Shown here in pieces: positions 8,174 to 16,654 of a stretch of 64,000 nt of DNA. Numbering within the stretch: position 1 is the first letter of the stretch; each line of letters starts with the position of its first letter. The notes under the pieces are model-generated. The model worked only from the letters and a program-made list of their open reading frames with translations, was not told where the DNA came from and searched no databases. The DNA is from Novacetimonas cocois (GTDB taxonomy: Bacteria > Pseudomonadota > Alphaproteobacteria > Acetobacterales > Acetobacteraceae). The stretch spans positions 92,989 to 156,988 of the forward strand of contig NZ_QEXL01000003.1 in the NCBI RefSeq assembly GCF_003311635.1, read 5' to 3'. The position numbers and the translations under genes were made by a program.

Positions 8174-9942
8174 GACACGACGACCGTGCGGAACATGCCA
8201 AGTTCCATGTGATAGAGCAGATGACAGTGATAGGCCCACATCCCCGGTTCATCGGCGGTGACAAGGTAGCTCAGCCGCTCTCCCGGCTTTACGATGACCG
8301 TGTGTTTATAAGGACGATATTCCCCCTGCCCGTTTTCCAGTTCGCTCCATAATCCATGCAGGTGGATCGGGTGTTCCATCATCGTGTCGTTGATCAGGAT
8401 GAAGCGGACGCGTTCGCCGACCTGCAGGTAGATTTGCGGGGCTTCGGAGAATTTTTTGCCATCAAAACCCCAGATGAACCGTTCCATGTTGCCGGTCAGG
8501 TGCAGCGTGATCTCCCGCGAGGGCGGTCGCGGGTCCGCCCCCGGAATCGTTGCGCGCAGGTCGGCATAGGTCAGGACGCGACGGCCATTGTGATCCAGCC
8601 CGTCGCCCGCTTCGCCAAGGCGGTTGATGGGCATCATTGCGATGCTCTGGACCTCCACCCCCGGGTGTAGTCGCGGCGCGGGGGCAGGTTTGCCGCCCTT
8701 CATGTCCATATGATCCATGTCCATTCCCGGCATATCCATGTGGGACGAAGACGGCGCATGATGGTCCATCGCGTGATGATCCATATGGCCCATGCCCTGC
8801 ATGTTCCCCATTCCCATGTCGGTCATGGTGCGCAAGGGACGCGGGTCCATGGGCGGGACCGGACCGGCAAGGCCGGGCTGCGTTGCCAGCGTGCCGCGCG
8901 CGTAGCCCGTGCGGTCTTCCGCCTGGGCAAAGACCGTATAGGGGCCAGCACCGTCCGGGGAGATCAGCACGTCATAGGTTTCGGCCGTGCCAATGCGGAA
9001 TTCATCGACCGCAACCGGTTCCACGTCGTTGCCGTCGGCCTGGATGACCGTCATTTTCAGGCCCGGAATGCTTACGTCGAACAACGTCATGGATGATGCG
9101 TTGATGAACCGCAGCCGGATACGCTCCCCCGGCGTGAACAGCCCGGTCCAGTTGGCGTGCGGCGACTGTCCGTTGAGCAGGTAGGTATAGATGATGCCCG
9201 ATACATCCAGGATATCGGTCGGGGCCATGTTCATCGCCCCCCATCGCAGCCGGTCACGAATGGTCGCGGCGATGCCCTTGTGACGCATGTCATGAAACAG
9301 GGTGCCGACCGTCCGCTGCCGGAAATTGTAATAATCACTGTCGAATTTCAGGTTGGAAATGATGTCCTTCGGGTCCACGTCGGTCCAGTCGGACAGGACC
9401 ATCACGTATTCCCGGTCGAAATGATGGTCATAGCCCTGTCTGGGGTCGATGATGATCGCCCCGTACAGGCCCGTCTGTTCCTGAAAGCCGGAATGGCTGT
9501 GGTACCAGTAGGTGCCGCTCTGATGCAGGTGGAAGCGGTAGGTAAAGGTCTGGCCCGGCGCAATTCCGGCGAAACTCAGTCCCGGAACGCCGTCCATGCG
9601 CGCCGGCAGGCGGATGCCATGCCAGTGGATCGAACTGTCCTCGTGCAGGTGGTTCGTGACATTCAGTTCAACGGTGTCCCCCTGCCGCCAGCGGAGGATG
9701 GGAGCAGGGGTCGCGCCGTTGACCCCTACCGCGCGGACCCGATGGCCCGTGACGTTGGCATGTATGGGGTCGATAGTAAGGTCGAAACGGGTGGAAGGCA
9801 CGGCCGCAGGCTGCCCGGACATGGGCGTCTGTGCATATGTGCTTCGCCCCGCAAGCGTCAGCGCCGTGCCCCACAGGCCCGCGCCAACCACGAAACGCCG
9901 GCGCGTCAGCACGCCGCGTCCCGCATGGGATGCAAAAGTCAT
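8170..9942 (-). CDS. copA: Copper resistance multicopper oxidase CopA
   Basis: A 590-residue periplasmic multicopper oxidase of the CopA/PcoA family. It starts with a Tat-type signal (TRRRFVVGAG near residue 13) and contains the four copper-ligand clusters: HWHG (about 106-109), WYHSHSG (about 147-152), HPIHLHG near the C-terminus, and the final HCHLLYHMELGM. Between the cupredoxin domains is a long Met/His/Asp-rich insert (MGMGNMQGMGHMDHH and MDMPGMDMDHMDM), a hallmark of copper-binding CopA proteins. It probably oxidises Cu(I) and sequesters copper. I use the ATG at 9942, with a GGACG-like site upstream; the open frame reaches 9990 but only with a TTG start and no signal-like sequence. Confidence 0.94.
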   Translation of the reverse strand: MTFASHAGRGVLTRRRFVVGAGLWGTALTLAGRSTYAQTPMSGQPAAVPSTRFDLTIDPIHANVTGHRVRAVGVNGATPAPILRWRQGDTVELNVTNHLHEDSSIHWHGIRLPARMDGVPGLSFAGIAPGQTFTYRFHLHQSGTYWYHSHSGFQEQTGLYGAIIIDPRQGYDHHFDREYVMVLSDWTDVDPKDIISNLKFDSDYYNFRQRTVGTLFHDMRHKGIAATIRDRLRWGAMNMAPTDILDVSGIIYTYLLNGQSPHANWTGLFTPGERIRLRFINASSMTLFDVSIPGLKMTVIQADGNDVEPVAVDEFRIGTAETYDVLISPDGAGPYTVFAQAEDRTGYARGTLATQPGLAGPVPPMDPRPLRTMTDMGMGNMQGMGHMDHHAMDHHAPSSSHMDMPGMDMDHMDMKGGKPAPAPRLHPGVEVQSIAMMPINRLGEAGDGLDHNGRRVLTYADLRATIPGADPRPPSREITLHLTGNMERFIWGFDGKKFSEAPQIYLQVGERVRFILINDTMMEHPIHLHGLWSELENGQGEYRPYKHTVIVKPGERLSYLVTADEPGMWAYHCHLLYHMELGMFRTVVVS

Positions 9943-10016
9943 GAGTAATCGTCCGCCAGAAAAAGCACGGAAGCGGTCACCGCGAGGCAACCGGCCCTGA
10001 AACGGTCAGAACAGGA

Positions 10017-10445
10017 TCAGGCCGCTTTTCTGGGTGGCGGAAGTGCCGGGGCGAAAGTCATCCCCCCGCCCCCGGCAATATCGGTGACGCCAAACATCAC
10101 CGTCTTGGCATACCGGGCCGACAGGATGGAGAAAGATGGCGCGACAGCCCAGCTGACCACGCAGTTCGCCCCCTGCAGGCAGCAATGATCGTCCCCGTGA
10201 TGGCTGGCCGCAGGACCGCCGCAGGGGCTGTCATGATGGCATCGGGACGCATGGGCATGAAGGTCCGGCATTGCCGCCATTACTGCCATGTCCATCGGGA
10301 GCATGGCCGCGGTGGCATGCATGGCGGGGGAATGTGGCATGATGGACATGGCGTGCGAGGGCATGGCGACAGAAAACAGCATTCCCACCTGAAACATCAG
10401 GCAGGCCAGCATGCGTCCCCATTTTCCCTTGCCGATCCGGCTCAC
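10017..10445 (-). CDS. Small secreted Cys/His/Met-rich protein, first gene of copper operon
   Basis: A 142-residue protein with an N-terminal hydrophobic segment (MLACLMFQVGMLFSVAMPSHA, residues 12-32, a likely signal) followed by a Met-rich part and a cluster of metal-ligand residues (CHHDSPCGGPAASHHGDDHCC). A second hydrophobic stretch follows (VVSWAVAPSFSIL). It resembles the small uncharacterised proteins (DUF2946-like in style) that often precede copA. The frame begins with GTG at 10445; the ATG at 10412 with GGGGAC close upstream is an alternative. It is 74 bp ahead of copA on the same strand. Function is not known; metal binding is inferred from composition and location. Confidence 0.65.
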   Translation of the reverse strand: MSRIGKGKWGRMLACLMFQVGMLFSVAMPSHAMSIMPHSPAMHATAAMLPMDMAVMAAMPDLHAHASRCHHDSPCGGPAASHHGDDHCCLQGANCVVSWAVAPSFSILSARYAKTVMFGVTDIAGGGGMTFAPALPPPRKAA

Positions 10446-10501
10446 GTCCGTTTCCCTGTCACCTAAGGGGTTACATCATGGTCCCACGGATGGAACACGC
10501 C

Positions 10502-10532
10502 ATCATAGCATGCCACGACATCCCTATGTCCA
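10502..10532 (-). promoter_or_regulatory. Candidate copper-operon promoter with long spacer
   Basis: On the minus strand, TGGACA (10532-10527) and TATGAT (10507-10502) are separated by 19 bp. A 19-20 bp spacer is characteristic of promoters controlled by MerR-family activators such as CueR. The spacer contains only an imperfect dyad around ATGTCGTGGCAT. The spacing is seen in the sequence; a CueR-type role is a guess, and no regulator gene lies nearby. Confidence 0.3.
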
Positions 10533-10585
10533 TCCCCCTGATGCTCACCCTCGCGTGGGGACGCGCGTCTCATGCGGATGGCGGA

Positions 10586-11350
10586 TCACCACATCCGCCA
10601 CGGCGCGTTGTGCGTCGCCCACAGATGTTCCAGATGGCGCTTGTCACGCAGCGTATCCATCGAATGCCAGAACCCGTCATGTTTCAGGGCCATCAGCTGT
10701 CCATCATTGGCCAGGCGTTCCAGGGGGCCGCGTTCGAAAACGGTCTCGTCATCCTCAAGGTATTCGAACACGGATGGGGACAGCACGAAAAATCCCCCGT
10801 TGACGTATCCCTGCTCAATCGGTTTTTCACGAAAGGCGTTAACGCAGCCATTGACGATTTCCAGGGTACCAAAACGCGCGGGCGGCCTGACCGCCGTGAC
10901 CGTGGCGATGCGTCCATGACTGTGATGGTAGTCAATGGTCGTGCGGACATCTATTTCCGCGACCCCGTCGCCATAGGTCATGCAGAACGGCTCATCCTGC
11001 AGATAGGGCTGCAGGCGGTGCAGTCGACCGCCTGTCATGGTATCAAGGCCCGTATCAACCAGCGTCACGCGCCATGGTTCCGCGTTGCGCCGCAGGGTGA
11101 TGATGTTGTCGGACTGCATGTCGACCGTGATGTCCGAGGACAGAAGATGATAATGCGCGAAATACTGCTTTATCATTTCCGCCTTGTACCCGAGCGGGAT
11201 GACGAAATCATTGATCCCCGCACAGGAATAAATTTTCATGATGTGCCACAATATGGGGCGACCACCAATTTCAACCATCGGCTTGGGACGGCTTTCGGTT
11301 TCTTCCATCAGACGGGTTCCGTAACCACCGGACAGGATAACGGCTTTCAT
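10586..11350 (-). CDS. rfbF: Glucose-1-phosphate cytidylyltransferase
   Basis: A 254-residue nucleotidyltransferase that makes CDP-glucose from CTP and glucose-1-phosphate. Seen: MKAVILSGGYGTRL at the very start (nucleotide-binding loop), ESRPKPMVEIGGRPILWHIMK, CMTYGDGVAEID (metal-binding Asp), and ARFGTLEI, VNGGFFVLSP and EKPIE typical of RfbF rather than the dTTP enzyme RmlA. The ATG at 11350 is favoured by a GGAGA 9 nt upstream and by the family N-terminus. It is the last gene of the minus-strand arm of the polysaccharide cluster. The usual next enzyme, CDP-glucose 4,6-dehydratase (RfbG), is not found in this window. Confidence 0.93.
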   Translation of the reverse strand: MKAVILSGGYGTRLMEETESRPKPMVEIGGRPILWHIMKIYSCAGINDFVIPLGYKAEMIKQYFAHYHLLSSDITVDMQSDNIITLRRNAEPWRVTLVDTGLDTMTGGRLHRLQPYLQDEPFCMTYGDGVAEIDVRTTIDYHHSHGRIATVTAVRPPARFGTLEIVNGCVNAFREKPIEQGYVNGGFFVLSPSVFEYLEDDETVFERGPLERLANDGQLMALKHDGFWHSMDTLRDKRHLEHLWATHNAPWRMW

Positions 11351-11370
11351 GACCAATATTCTCCATACAG

Positions 11371-11384
11371 GCTTCATATGAAGC
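11371..11384. repeat. 14-bp perfect palindrome upstream of rfbF
   Basis: GCTTCATATGAAGC is a perfect palindrome 21 bp before the rfbF start codon, in the gap after the glycosyltransferase gene. It could be a regulator-binding site or a chance palindrome; nothing else supports a function. Confidence 0.3.
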
Positions 11385-11446
11385 TGGACGACCTGTAATT
11401 CCCGTCCCGTTGACGAAGGGGGCGGTTCGGCTTTTCCGGGGTGATC

Positions 11447-12340
11447 CTATGTCGGCAGGTTGAGACGACGGCGCCAGGTCACCCGTACGCTCGGCAACGC
11501 GCGGCGCAGCCATTGTCCCATGCCAATCTCCCCTCCCTCGCAGCGGAATCTCCAGTTGGAGACCATGTTTTCCATGACCGACAAGGGGTAGAAATCTTCA
11601 AAGAAACGCAGCCCGTCCGTCGCGGCGAAACATTCGGCAAGGAAGGAGCCGCGCGGCGGGGCAAAGCGTTTCCATATGCCGATACGCACCATCTGGTCAT
11701 TCCACAGATGAAGCGTATAGGCCGATGCGCACAGTTTTTCGCATTCCTGCCGATACTGCGGTAGCAGCATTTTCCATGCCTCACGGAAATGGATCGGAAA
11801 GAAATATTGCGGCGCATAGGAATCCTGCATGACCGCCTGACGGCCAAACAGAGATGTCAGCAGGCGGGGACCCGTCGCCCCCCACACCATATCCCGGTCA
11901 CGTAACGCAAGCGTTTCCTCGACCAGCTTGTCCAGCTTCGGATTGTCGCGTTCCAGACGCATGATCGCGCCGCATATGGATACGGGGTCTTCCTTTGCGA
12001 TCAGCAGATCCCAGCGCTGCAGGTCAAGGCGACGCAGCATCAGCATATCCGCATCAACCCAGATATTGTCGGTCTTGCGGGAAAGTTCATAACGGAACAG
12101 GTCCGAGAAGTGACTGAGGTTGGGTTTCCCCCGGATCCTGAAACGCGTCATGTTGGCGGGATCGGTAATCTCACGCGCGTCGCCGTTGACGACGCCCGGT
12201 GGCAGGTTTTCAATCGCTTCGTAACTATAGACCGTGAATATGTATCCATGCGCCACATACGAATTGATGCAGGCGGCTTCATAGGCGGAAAGCGCCCCTC
12301 CTCCCCAGAAAGTAGCAAACATCGGTTGAAAAAGCGTCAT
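11447..12340 (-). CDS. Glycosyltransferase with DxD motif (sugar-binding DXD family)
   Basis: A 297-residue cytoplasmic protein resembling DxD sugar-binding/alpha-galactosyltransferase-type glycosyltransferases. Seen: opening FATFWGGGALSAYEAACI, the FTVYSYEAIENLPPGV segment, NLSHFSDLFRYELSRKTDNIWVDAD with the metal-binding DAD (about residue 100), then WDLLIAKEDPVSICGAIMRLERDN. The ATG at 12340 has an AGGA 8 nt upstream and gives the natural start; the open frame continues further upstream without support. The gene is 46 bp after the epimerase gene and 96 bp before rfbF, so the three are probably cotranscribed. Donor and acceptor sugars are not predictable; transfer of the cluster's modified sugar is possible. 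Confidence 0.75.
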   Translation of the reverse strand: MTLFQPMFATFWGGGALSAYEAACINSYVAHGYIFTVYSYEAIENLPPGVVNGDAREITDPANMTRFRIRGKPNLSHFSDLFRYELSRKTDNIWVDADMLMLRRLDLQRWDLLIAKEDPVSICGAIMRLERDNPKLDKLVEETLALRDRDMVWGATGPRLLTSLFGRQAVMQDSYAPQYFFPIHFREAWKMLLPQYRQECEKLCASAYTLHLWNDQMVRIGIWKRFAPPRGSFLAECFAATDGLRFFEDFYPLSVMENMVSNWRFRCEGGEIGMGQWLRRALPSVRVTWRRRLNLPT

Positions 12341-12386
12341 GAGTTCCATCCTGACATGATATGCGGCAACAGGTGGGCAGTCCCTT

Positions 12387-13433
12387 TCAGGCGCTTGCGG
12401 TCCACCGGAGGTCCATTCCCAGATATCCGGCATCGATCATGTATTTCAGGGCATGAAGCCGGATCAGGGAGGAATTTCTGAAATTCCTGTCTGCAAAACC
12501 TAAGTTGCGTAATCCCGCGACCAGTTCGGTAATCGTTTCCGCCAGGCTGACCTGCGGCAGGAAATCGGGCGCCAGGGTGCGGAACAGGGAAAAATCCACC
12601 TTATAGGATCTCCGGTCCGGGGGGGCGTCGGTATTGATGCTGACACTCGTGCCGGGAATGTACTCCGCGACGGTTTCCGCGAGGTCACGGACCGTATAAT
12701 TCCATTCGTCACACCCGGCATTGACCACCATGAAGGGCAGCCCCTGACGACGCGTGGCCGCCCATTCAATGGCACGCGCCATGTCGCGGACATGAATCAG
12801 CGGGCGCCAGGGCGTGCCATCGCTGAGGACGACGATTTCGCCGGTTGTCAGGGCGCTGGCTACAAAATCATTGATGACCAGATCCAGTCTCAGGCGATCG
12901 GAAAAACCACATGCCGTGGCAAAACGCAGGCATGTGACGGTCATATCGCCCAGTTCCATTTCCGCCAGCGCCTGTTCGGTCTCTATTTTGGAACGCGCAT
13001 AGGCCGTAAGCGGCTCCACCGGGTCGGTTTCCTTCCGGGCCGGGCCGCTTGCCACGCCATATACACTGCAACTGGAGGCAAAAACGAAATGCTTCACGCC
13101 GGCCTTTACCGCCATCCGGGCCAGATGGAGACTGCCGCCACGATTGATCTGGTCGGTAACCTCCTCAAAGCGCGATCCCATCGGGTCATTTGAAATGGCG
13201 GCAAGATGAATGACCGCGTCCACCCCGTGCAGGAATTCCGGAGAAATATCGCGCACATCGCCAAAATACTGCATCTGCAGGGCAATTTCCGGCAAGGGTC
13301 CATGCGTGGTCAGGCATTGCCCGAAAAGGCAGAGGTCATATCCGGTAATGTGTGCGGCCGGAAAGCGCGTCCTCAGGTGCCGCACGACGACTGGTCCTAT
13401 ATACCCCATATTGCCTACCACAAGTATGCGCAT
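12387..13433 (-). CDS. NAD-dependent epimerase/dehydratase (extended SDR)
   Basis: A 348-residue extended short-chain dehydrogenase acting on a nucleotide sugar. Seen: N-terminal Rossmann loop VVGNMGYIG (residues 5-13), DAVIHLAAISNDP, catalytic FASSCSVYG and TAYARSK (Ser-Tyr-x3-Lys), and RFATACGFSDRLRLDLVINDF. It is of the WcaG/GalE broad type rather than the GxTGFKG dehydratase type seen in RfbG, so whether it performs dehydration, epimerisation or 4-keto reduction is open. It is the first gene of the minus-strand arm, opening from the 366-bp divergent region. A GGGAAG lies about 11 nt before the ATG. Confidence 0.85.
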   Translation of the reverse strand: MRILVVGNMGYIGPVVVRHLRTRFPAAHITGYDLCLFGQCLTTHGPLPEIALQMQYFGDVRDISPEFLHGVDAVIHLAAISNDPMGSRFEEVTDQINRGGSLHLARMAVKAGVKHFVFASSCSVYGVASGPARKETDPVEPLTAYARSKIETEQALAEMELGDMTVTCLRFATACGFSDRLRLDLVINDFVASALTTGEIVVLSDGTPWRPLIHVRDMARAIEWAATRRQGLPFMVVNAGCDEWNYTVRDLAETVAEYIPGTSVSINTDAPPDRRSYKVDFSLFRTLAPDFLPQVSLAETITELVAGLRNLGFADRNFRNSSLIRLHALKYMIDAGYLGMDLRWTASA

Positions 13434-13799
13434 GGACTTTTTCTTCCCGGCTCAGATGATGAAAAAATAATTCGTCTTGAATGATCCCCATGACACAGAG
13501 ATCGGGCGGGGAACCCGGGGCACATGCCGTTTCATGCAGGCAACATCAGCGAACAGGACCTGACGATGCATGCGAAGCCCCATTTTCCTTTTGCTGGGAT
13601 CAGGAACGTTATGATGTCGGCTGAGTTTTATCGACGGGAAAACAAATTCCGCGAACATGTCTTCTGCAATAGGCAGCTCCGGCACGAAGACCCGGAGGAA
13701 ATCTTCTGTTTTCCCGCGTTCATCATATTGGAATTCAAGAAAAAGAATATCCGCCTGTATTTCAGGTTCCCTGCCCTTCCTTACAGGAATTCAGCCATC
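13434..13799. other. Divergent promoter region of the polysaccharide cluster
   Basis: This 366-bp gap lies between the epimerase start (minus) and the SDR start (plus). A 92-codon open frame runs from 13524 into the SDR gene in frame, but it lacks SDR homology and a ribosome site, so I treat it as leader. The sequence becomes AT-rich towards 13700-13800. Both arms of the cluster are presumably expressed from here. I see no clear operator. Confidence 0.5.
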
Positions 13800-14531
13800 A
13801 TGAAATCGGAAAGAAAATTTCTGGAATATGAATTTCCTGACAATGGCACGGCCCTGATCACCGGGGCGGGAAGCGGGATTGGCCGGGCGGTTGCCCTTGC
13901 GCTGCATCAGGCAGGGTTTCACGTCATCCTTGTCGGGCGCAGGAAAGAAATGCTTGAGGTACTTGCTCAAAGCCTTGGAAATGAACGGGTCAGCGTATGG
14001 GCTGTGGATATCACAAACGAAAATGCCCTCCTCCCTTTCATCTCTGACATCCCGAGGCTGGAGGTGCTGGTCCATGCCGCAGGTATTTTCTGTGCGGACA
14101 GCGTTGATCGCATTTCCCCCGATGTCCGCGACCGTCTTATGGCGGTTAACGTCCATGCTCCGTTGAGGCTGTCGAACCTGCTGCTGCCTGCCCTGGAAGC
14201 CGGAGGCGGAGAGATCGTGTTCATCAATTCAACCGCAATCATGGGACCTCGCATTCACACGGATGCCTATGCCGCCAGTAAACATGCATTAAAACAGGAA
14301 GCTGGCCGCCTGAGGGACCAGGTCCGGGGAAAAGGCATCCGTATCCTGAATGTCTATCCCGGCAGGACGGAAACCCCGATGCAGCAGGAGGTCCTGCAGG
14401 CAGAAAAACGTCCAGACGCCATTATCCCGATGCTTCAACCCTATGATATTGCGGAAATCATTATGGGATGCCTTTCCTTTTCACGCAGGGCGGACATCAC
14501 GGATATCGTAATCCGGCCGGTCGGGAACTGA
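13800..14531 (+). CDS. Short-chain dehydrogenase/reductase
   Basis: A 243-residue classical SDR. Seen: cofactor loop ALITGAGSGIGRA (about residues 17-29), VLVHAAG, the NVHAPLRLSN helix, INSTAIMG with the catalytic Ser, and YAASKHALK with the Tyr-x3-Lys pair, followed by LNVYPGRTETPM. It probably reduces a keto-sugar or related intermediate in the cluster. The ATG at 13800 is where homology begins; AGGA is 11 nt upstream. It is the first gene of the plus-strand arm. Substrate unknown. Confidence 0.83.
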   Translation: MKSERKFLEYEFPDNGTALITGAGSGIGRAVALALHQAGFHVILVGRRKEMLEVLAQSLGNERVSVWAVDITNENALLPFISDIPRLEVLVHAAGIFCADSVDRISPDVRDRLMAVNVHAPLRLSNLLLPALEAGGGEIVFINSTAIMGPRIHTDAYAASKHALKQEAGRLRDQVRGKGIRILNVYPGRTETPMQQEVLQAEKRPDAIIPMLQPYDIAEIIMGCLSFSRRADITDIVIRPVGN

Positions 14532-14610
14532 AGCCCGCATGATTTATCCACGTCCTGCCATTACGGGAAAAAGCCTGCCCCGGCTGCAGATAATATTTTC
14601 ATGCCTGCGG

Positions 14611-14627
14611 AACCTTTGAGAAAGGTT
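14611..14627. repeat. Small hairpin after the SDR gene
   Basis: AACCTTT-GAG-AAAGGTT forms a perfect 7-bp stem with a 3-nt loop in the 163-bp gap between the SDR and the 3,5-epimerase gene. There is no following T-run, so it is a weak terminator or attenuator candidate at most. Confidence 0.3.
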
Positions 14628-14694
14628 TCGCTTAAGCAAGCACTATAGAGCGTTTTCTGATCCTCCAACAAATAACACGATTGTGATCTCATAA

Positions 14695-15240
14695 ATGCTT
14701 TTTCAATCAACAGAAATAAATGATGCCAGGGAAATCATCCTTCCGCAACACAAGGATGAAAGAGGATCTTTTGGACGCATATTCGATCGTGATCTATTCA
14801 TGGATCATGGCATAAAATCTGAGTTCATACAGTTCAGCATTTCCCGCACAAGGCATGCAGGGACATTGCGGGGGATGCATTACCAGAAATCCCCTTATGC
14901 TGAAGATAAGCTTGTTTATTGCATCCGGGGGTCAATACATGACGTCATCTGTGATCTGCGCCCTGAATCCTCGACATACATGAAGTGTCAGAGTTTCTAT
15001 CTCAGCGACCAGAACAACACGATGATCTATATTCCGGCTGGCTGCGCGCATGGCTTCCAGACGATGGAGGACAATACGGAAATATTATATGGCATGTCCA
15101 GTATATATTCAGAAAAACATGCATGCGGCATCCGTTTCGATGATCCGGAACTTGGCATTACATGGCCCCGTCCTGTTTCCTGTATATCCGGAAAGGATCT
15201 GAACTGGCCCCCGTACATGCCAGCATCATTGGTGAACTGA
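14695..15240 (+). CDS. dTDP-4-dehydrorhamnose 3,5-epimerase-like protein (RfbC/RmlC family)
   Basis: A 181-residue cupin epimerase. Seen: HKDERGSFGRIFDRD, TLRGMHYQ with the catalytic His, EDKLVYCIRGSIHDVICDLR with the partner Asp, YIPAGCAHGFQTMEDN, and IYSEKHACGIRFDDPELGITWP with the active-site Tyr. All key RmlC residues are present, so epimerase activity at C3 and/or C5 of a 4-keto-6-deoxy nucleotide sugar is plausible. In a cluster with RfbF rather than RmlA, the substrate is more likely CDP-linked. The gene is visibly AT-richer than its neighbours and has no obvious Shine-Dalgarno before the ATG. Confidence 0.88.
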   Translation: MLFQSTEINDAREIILPQHKDERGSFGRIFDRDLFMDHGIKSEFIQFSISRTRHAGTLRGMHYQKSPYAEDKLVYCIRGSIHDVICDLRPESSTYMKCQSFYLSDQNNTMIYIPAGCAHGFQTMEDNTEILYGMSSIYSEKHACGIRFDDPELGITWPRPVSCISGKDLNWPPYMPASLVN

Positions 15241-15304
15241 AACTGATGTTGTTTCGATGTTCCTGAAACCTGCAAAGCCACACCTGTCATAATGGATGGT
15301 TCTC

Positions 15305-16600
15305 ATGGAAAACGTGGTACACTCCCCTCTTCGTGACAAATCGCAGCTTTATTCCGCGATCCCGCACTCAGCAATCGGTGCCTGTCGCCTTTGCGCGACC
15401 CCGCTGCAACGCAGTGTGGTGGATCTTGGCCTTTCGCCACTGGCGAATTCGTTTATCAAACCGGAATTGCAGAATAGCATGGAGGCATTTTATCCCCTTC
15501 ATGCCTTTATCTGTGAAAAGTGTTTTCTGGTCCAGCTGTCGGAATTCGAGTCACCACAGTCCATATTTGGCGATTACATCTATTTTTCATCTTATTCTGA
15601 AAGCTGGCTGCAGCATGCAAAGAATTATGTGAAAAAACAGATTGATCGATTTGGCCTGGATGGAAAATCCCTGGTCGTTGAGGTCGCTAGCAATGATGGC
15701 TATCTTCTGCAGTATGTAAAAGAGGCCGGGATCAGGACCCTCGGGGTAGAGCCCGCAGCCAACGTTGCCGAAATCGCCGTCTCAAAAGGCATTGCGACGG
15801 AAGTCTCCTTTTTCGGGGCACAGACAGCCACGCGCCTGAAATCGGAAGGGTATGTGGCCGACATGATGGTTGCGAACAATGTCGTGGCACATGTTCCTGA
15901 TCTTCATGATTTCCTCGAAGGGTTTAGGATACTTCTTGCCCCCCAGGGAATAGTGACATTCGAATTCCCACATCTGTTGCGCCTGATAAAGGAATATCAG
16001 TTCGATACCATTTACCATGAACATTTTTCTTATCTGTCGCTGCAGGTTATCCGTCGTGCCCTTGCCGCGCATGGACTTCGTGTTTTCGATGTCGAGCAGC
16101 TCCCGACGCATGGCGGGTCCCTGAGGGTATTTGCAACACATAGGGATAATGCAGAACAGCAGGAAAGTCCTGCCGTGGAAATGATCTGTACGGAGGAAAA
16201 GGAATTCGGGCTCGAGAATTTTGCGACTTATGAAAATTTTGCGCGAACCGTGATCGACATAAAGTGCGGTTTGCTGGATTTCCTCATCACGTCGCATCGC
16301 AATGGAAAAGTGGTGGTGGGGTACGGGGCGCCAGCCAAGGGGAATACGCTCCTGAATTACTGTGGCGTTGGTCCGGAACTCATTCCCTTTACGACGGATG
16401 CCAGCCCCTACAAGCAGAACATGCTTCTGCCCGGTACGCGCATTCCTGTTCTTTCCCCCGAAGCCATCCGCGAACAGAAACCGGATTTTGTCCTGATCCT
16501 CCCGTGGAATCTCAAGAACGAGATTGTCGGCAGCCTGTCTTATATCCGTGAATGGGGTGGGAAATTTGTGATCCCGATACCTCAGGTTGAAATTTTCTGA
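15305..16600 (+). CDS. Sugar C-methyltransferase (TylC3/NovU type, SAM-dependent)
   Basis: A 431-residue three-part methyltransferase. An N-terminal zinc ribbon is seen in CRLCATPL and FICEKCFLVQL (four Cys). A central SAM-binding domain has VVEVASNDGYLLQYV and GVEPAANVAEIA, and a C-terminal domain carries VVGYGAPAKGNTLLNY and FVLILPWNLKNEI. This architecture is that of C-3/C-5 methyltransferases making branched deoxysugars such as mycarose, noviose and yersiniose precursors. EHFSYLS carries the expected catalytic His region. I prefer the ATG at 15305 (GGATGG 5 nt upstream); the ATG at 15296 is an alternative. It follows the 3,5-epimerase gene by 64 bp. Confidence 0.9.
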   Translation: MENVVHSPLRDKSQLYSAIPHSAIGACRLCATPLQRSVVDLGLSPLANSFIKPELQNSMEAFYPLHAFICEKCFLVQLSEFESPQSIFGDYIYFSSYSESWLQHAKNYVKKQIDRFGLDGKSLVVEVASNDGYLLQYVKEAGIRTLGVEPAANVAEIAVSKGIATEVSFFGAQTATRLKSEGYVADMMVANNVVAHVPDLHDFLEGFRILLAPQGIVTFEFPHLLRLIKEYQFDTIYHEHFSYLSLQVIRRALAAHGLRVFDVEQLPTHGGSLRVFATHRDNAEQQESPAVEMICTEEKEFGLENFATYENFARTVIDIKCGLLDFLITSHRNGKVVVGYGAPAKGNTLLNYCGVGPELIPFTTDASPYKQNMLLPGTRIPVLSPEAIREQKPDFVLILPWNLKNEIVGSLSYIREWGGKFVIPIPQVEIF

Positions 16601-16654
16601 ATTACACACAGTCTCCCCCATGACTTTGGGAAATTTCATCAGGGAACCGATCCT

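Noticed and set aside
13452-13685. 77-codon minus-strand frame before the epimerase gene
   Set aside because: It occupies the divergent promoter region, has no homology I recognise and no good start context.
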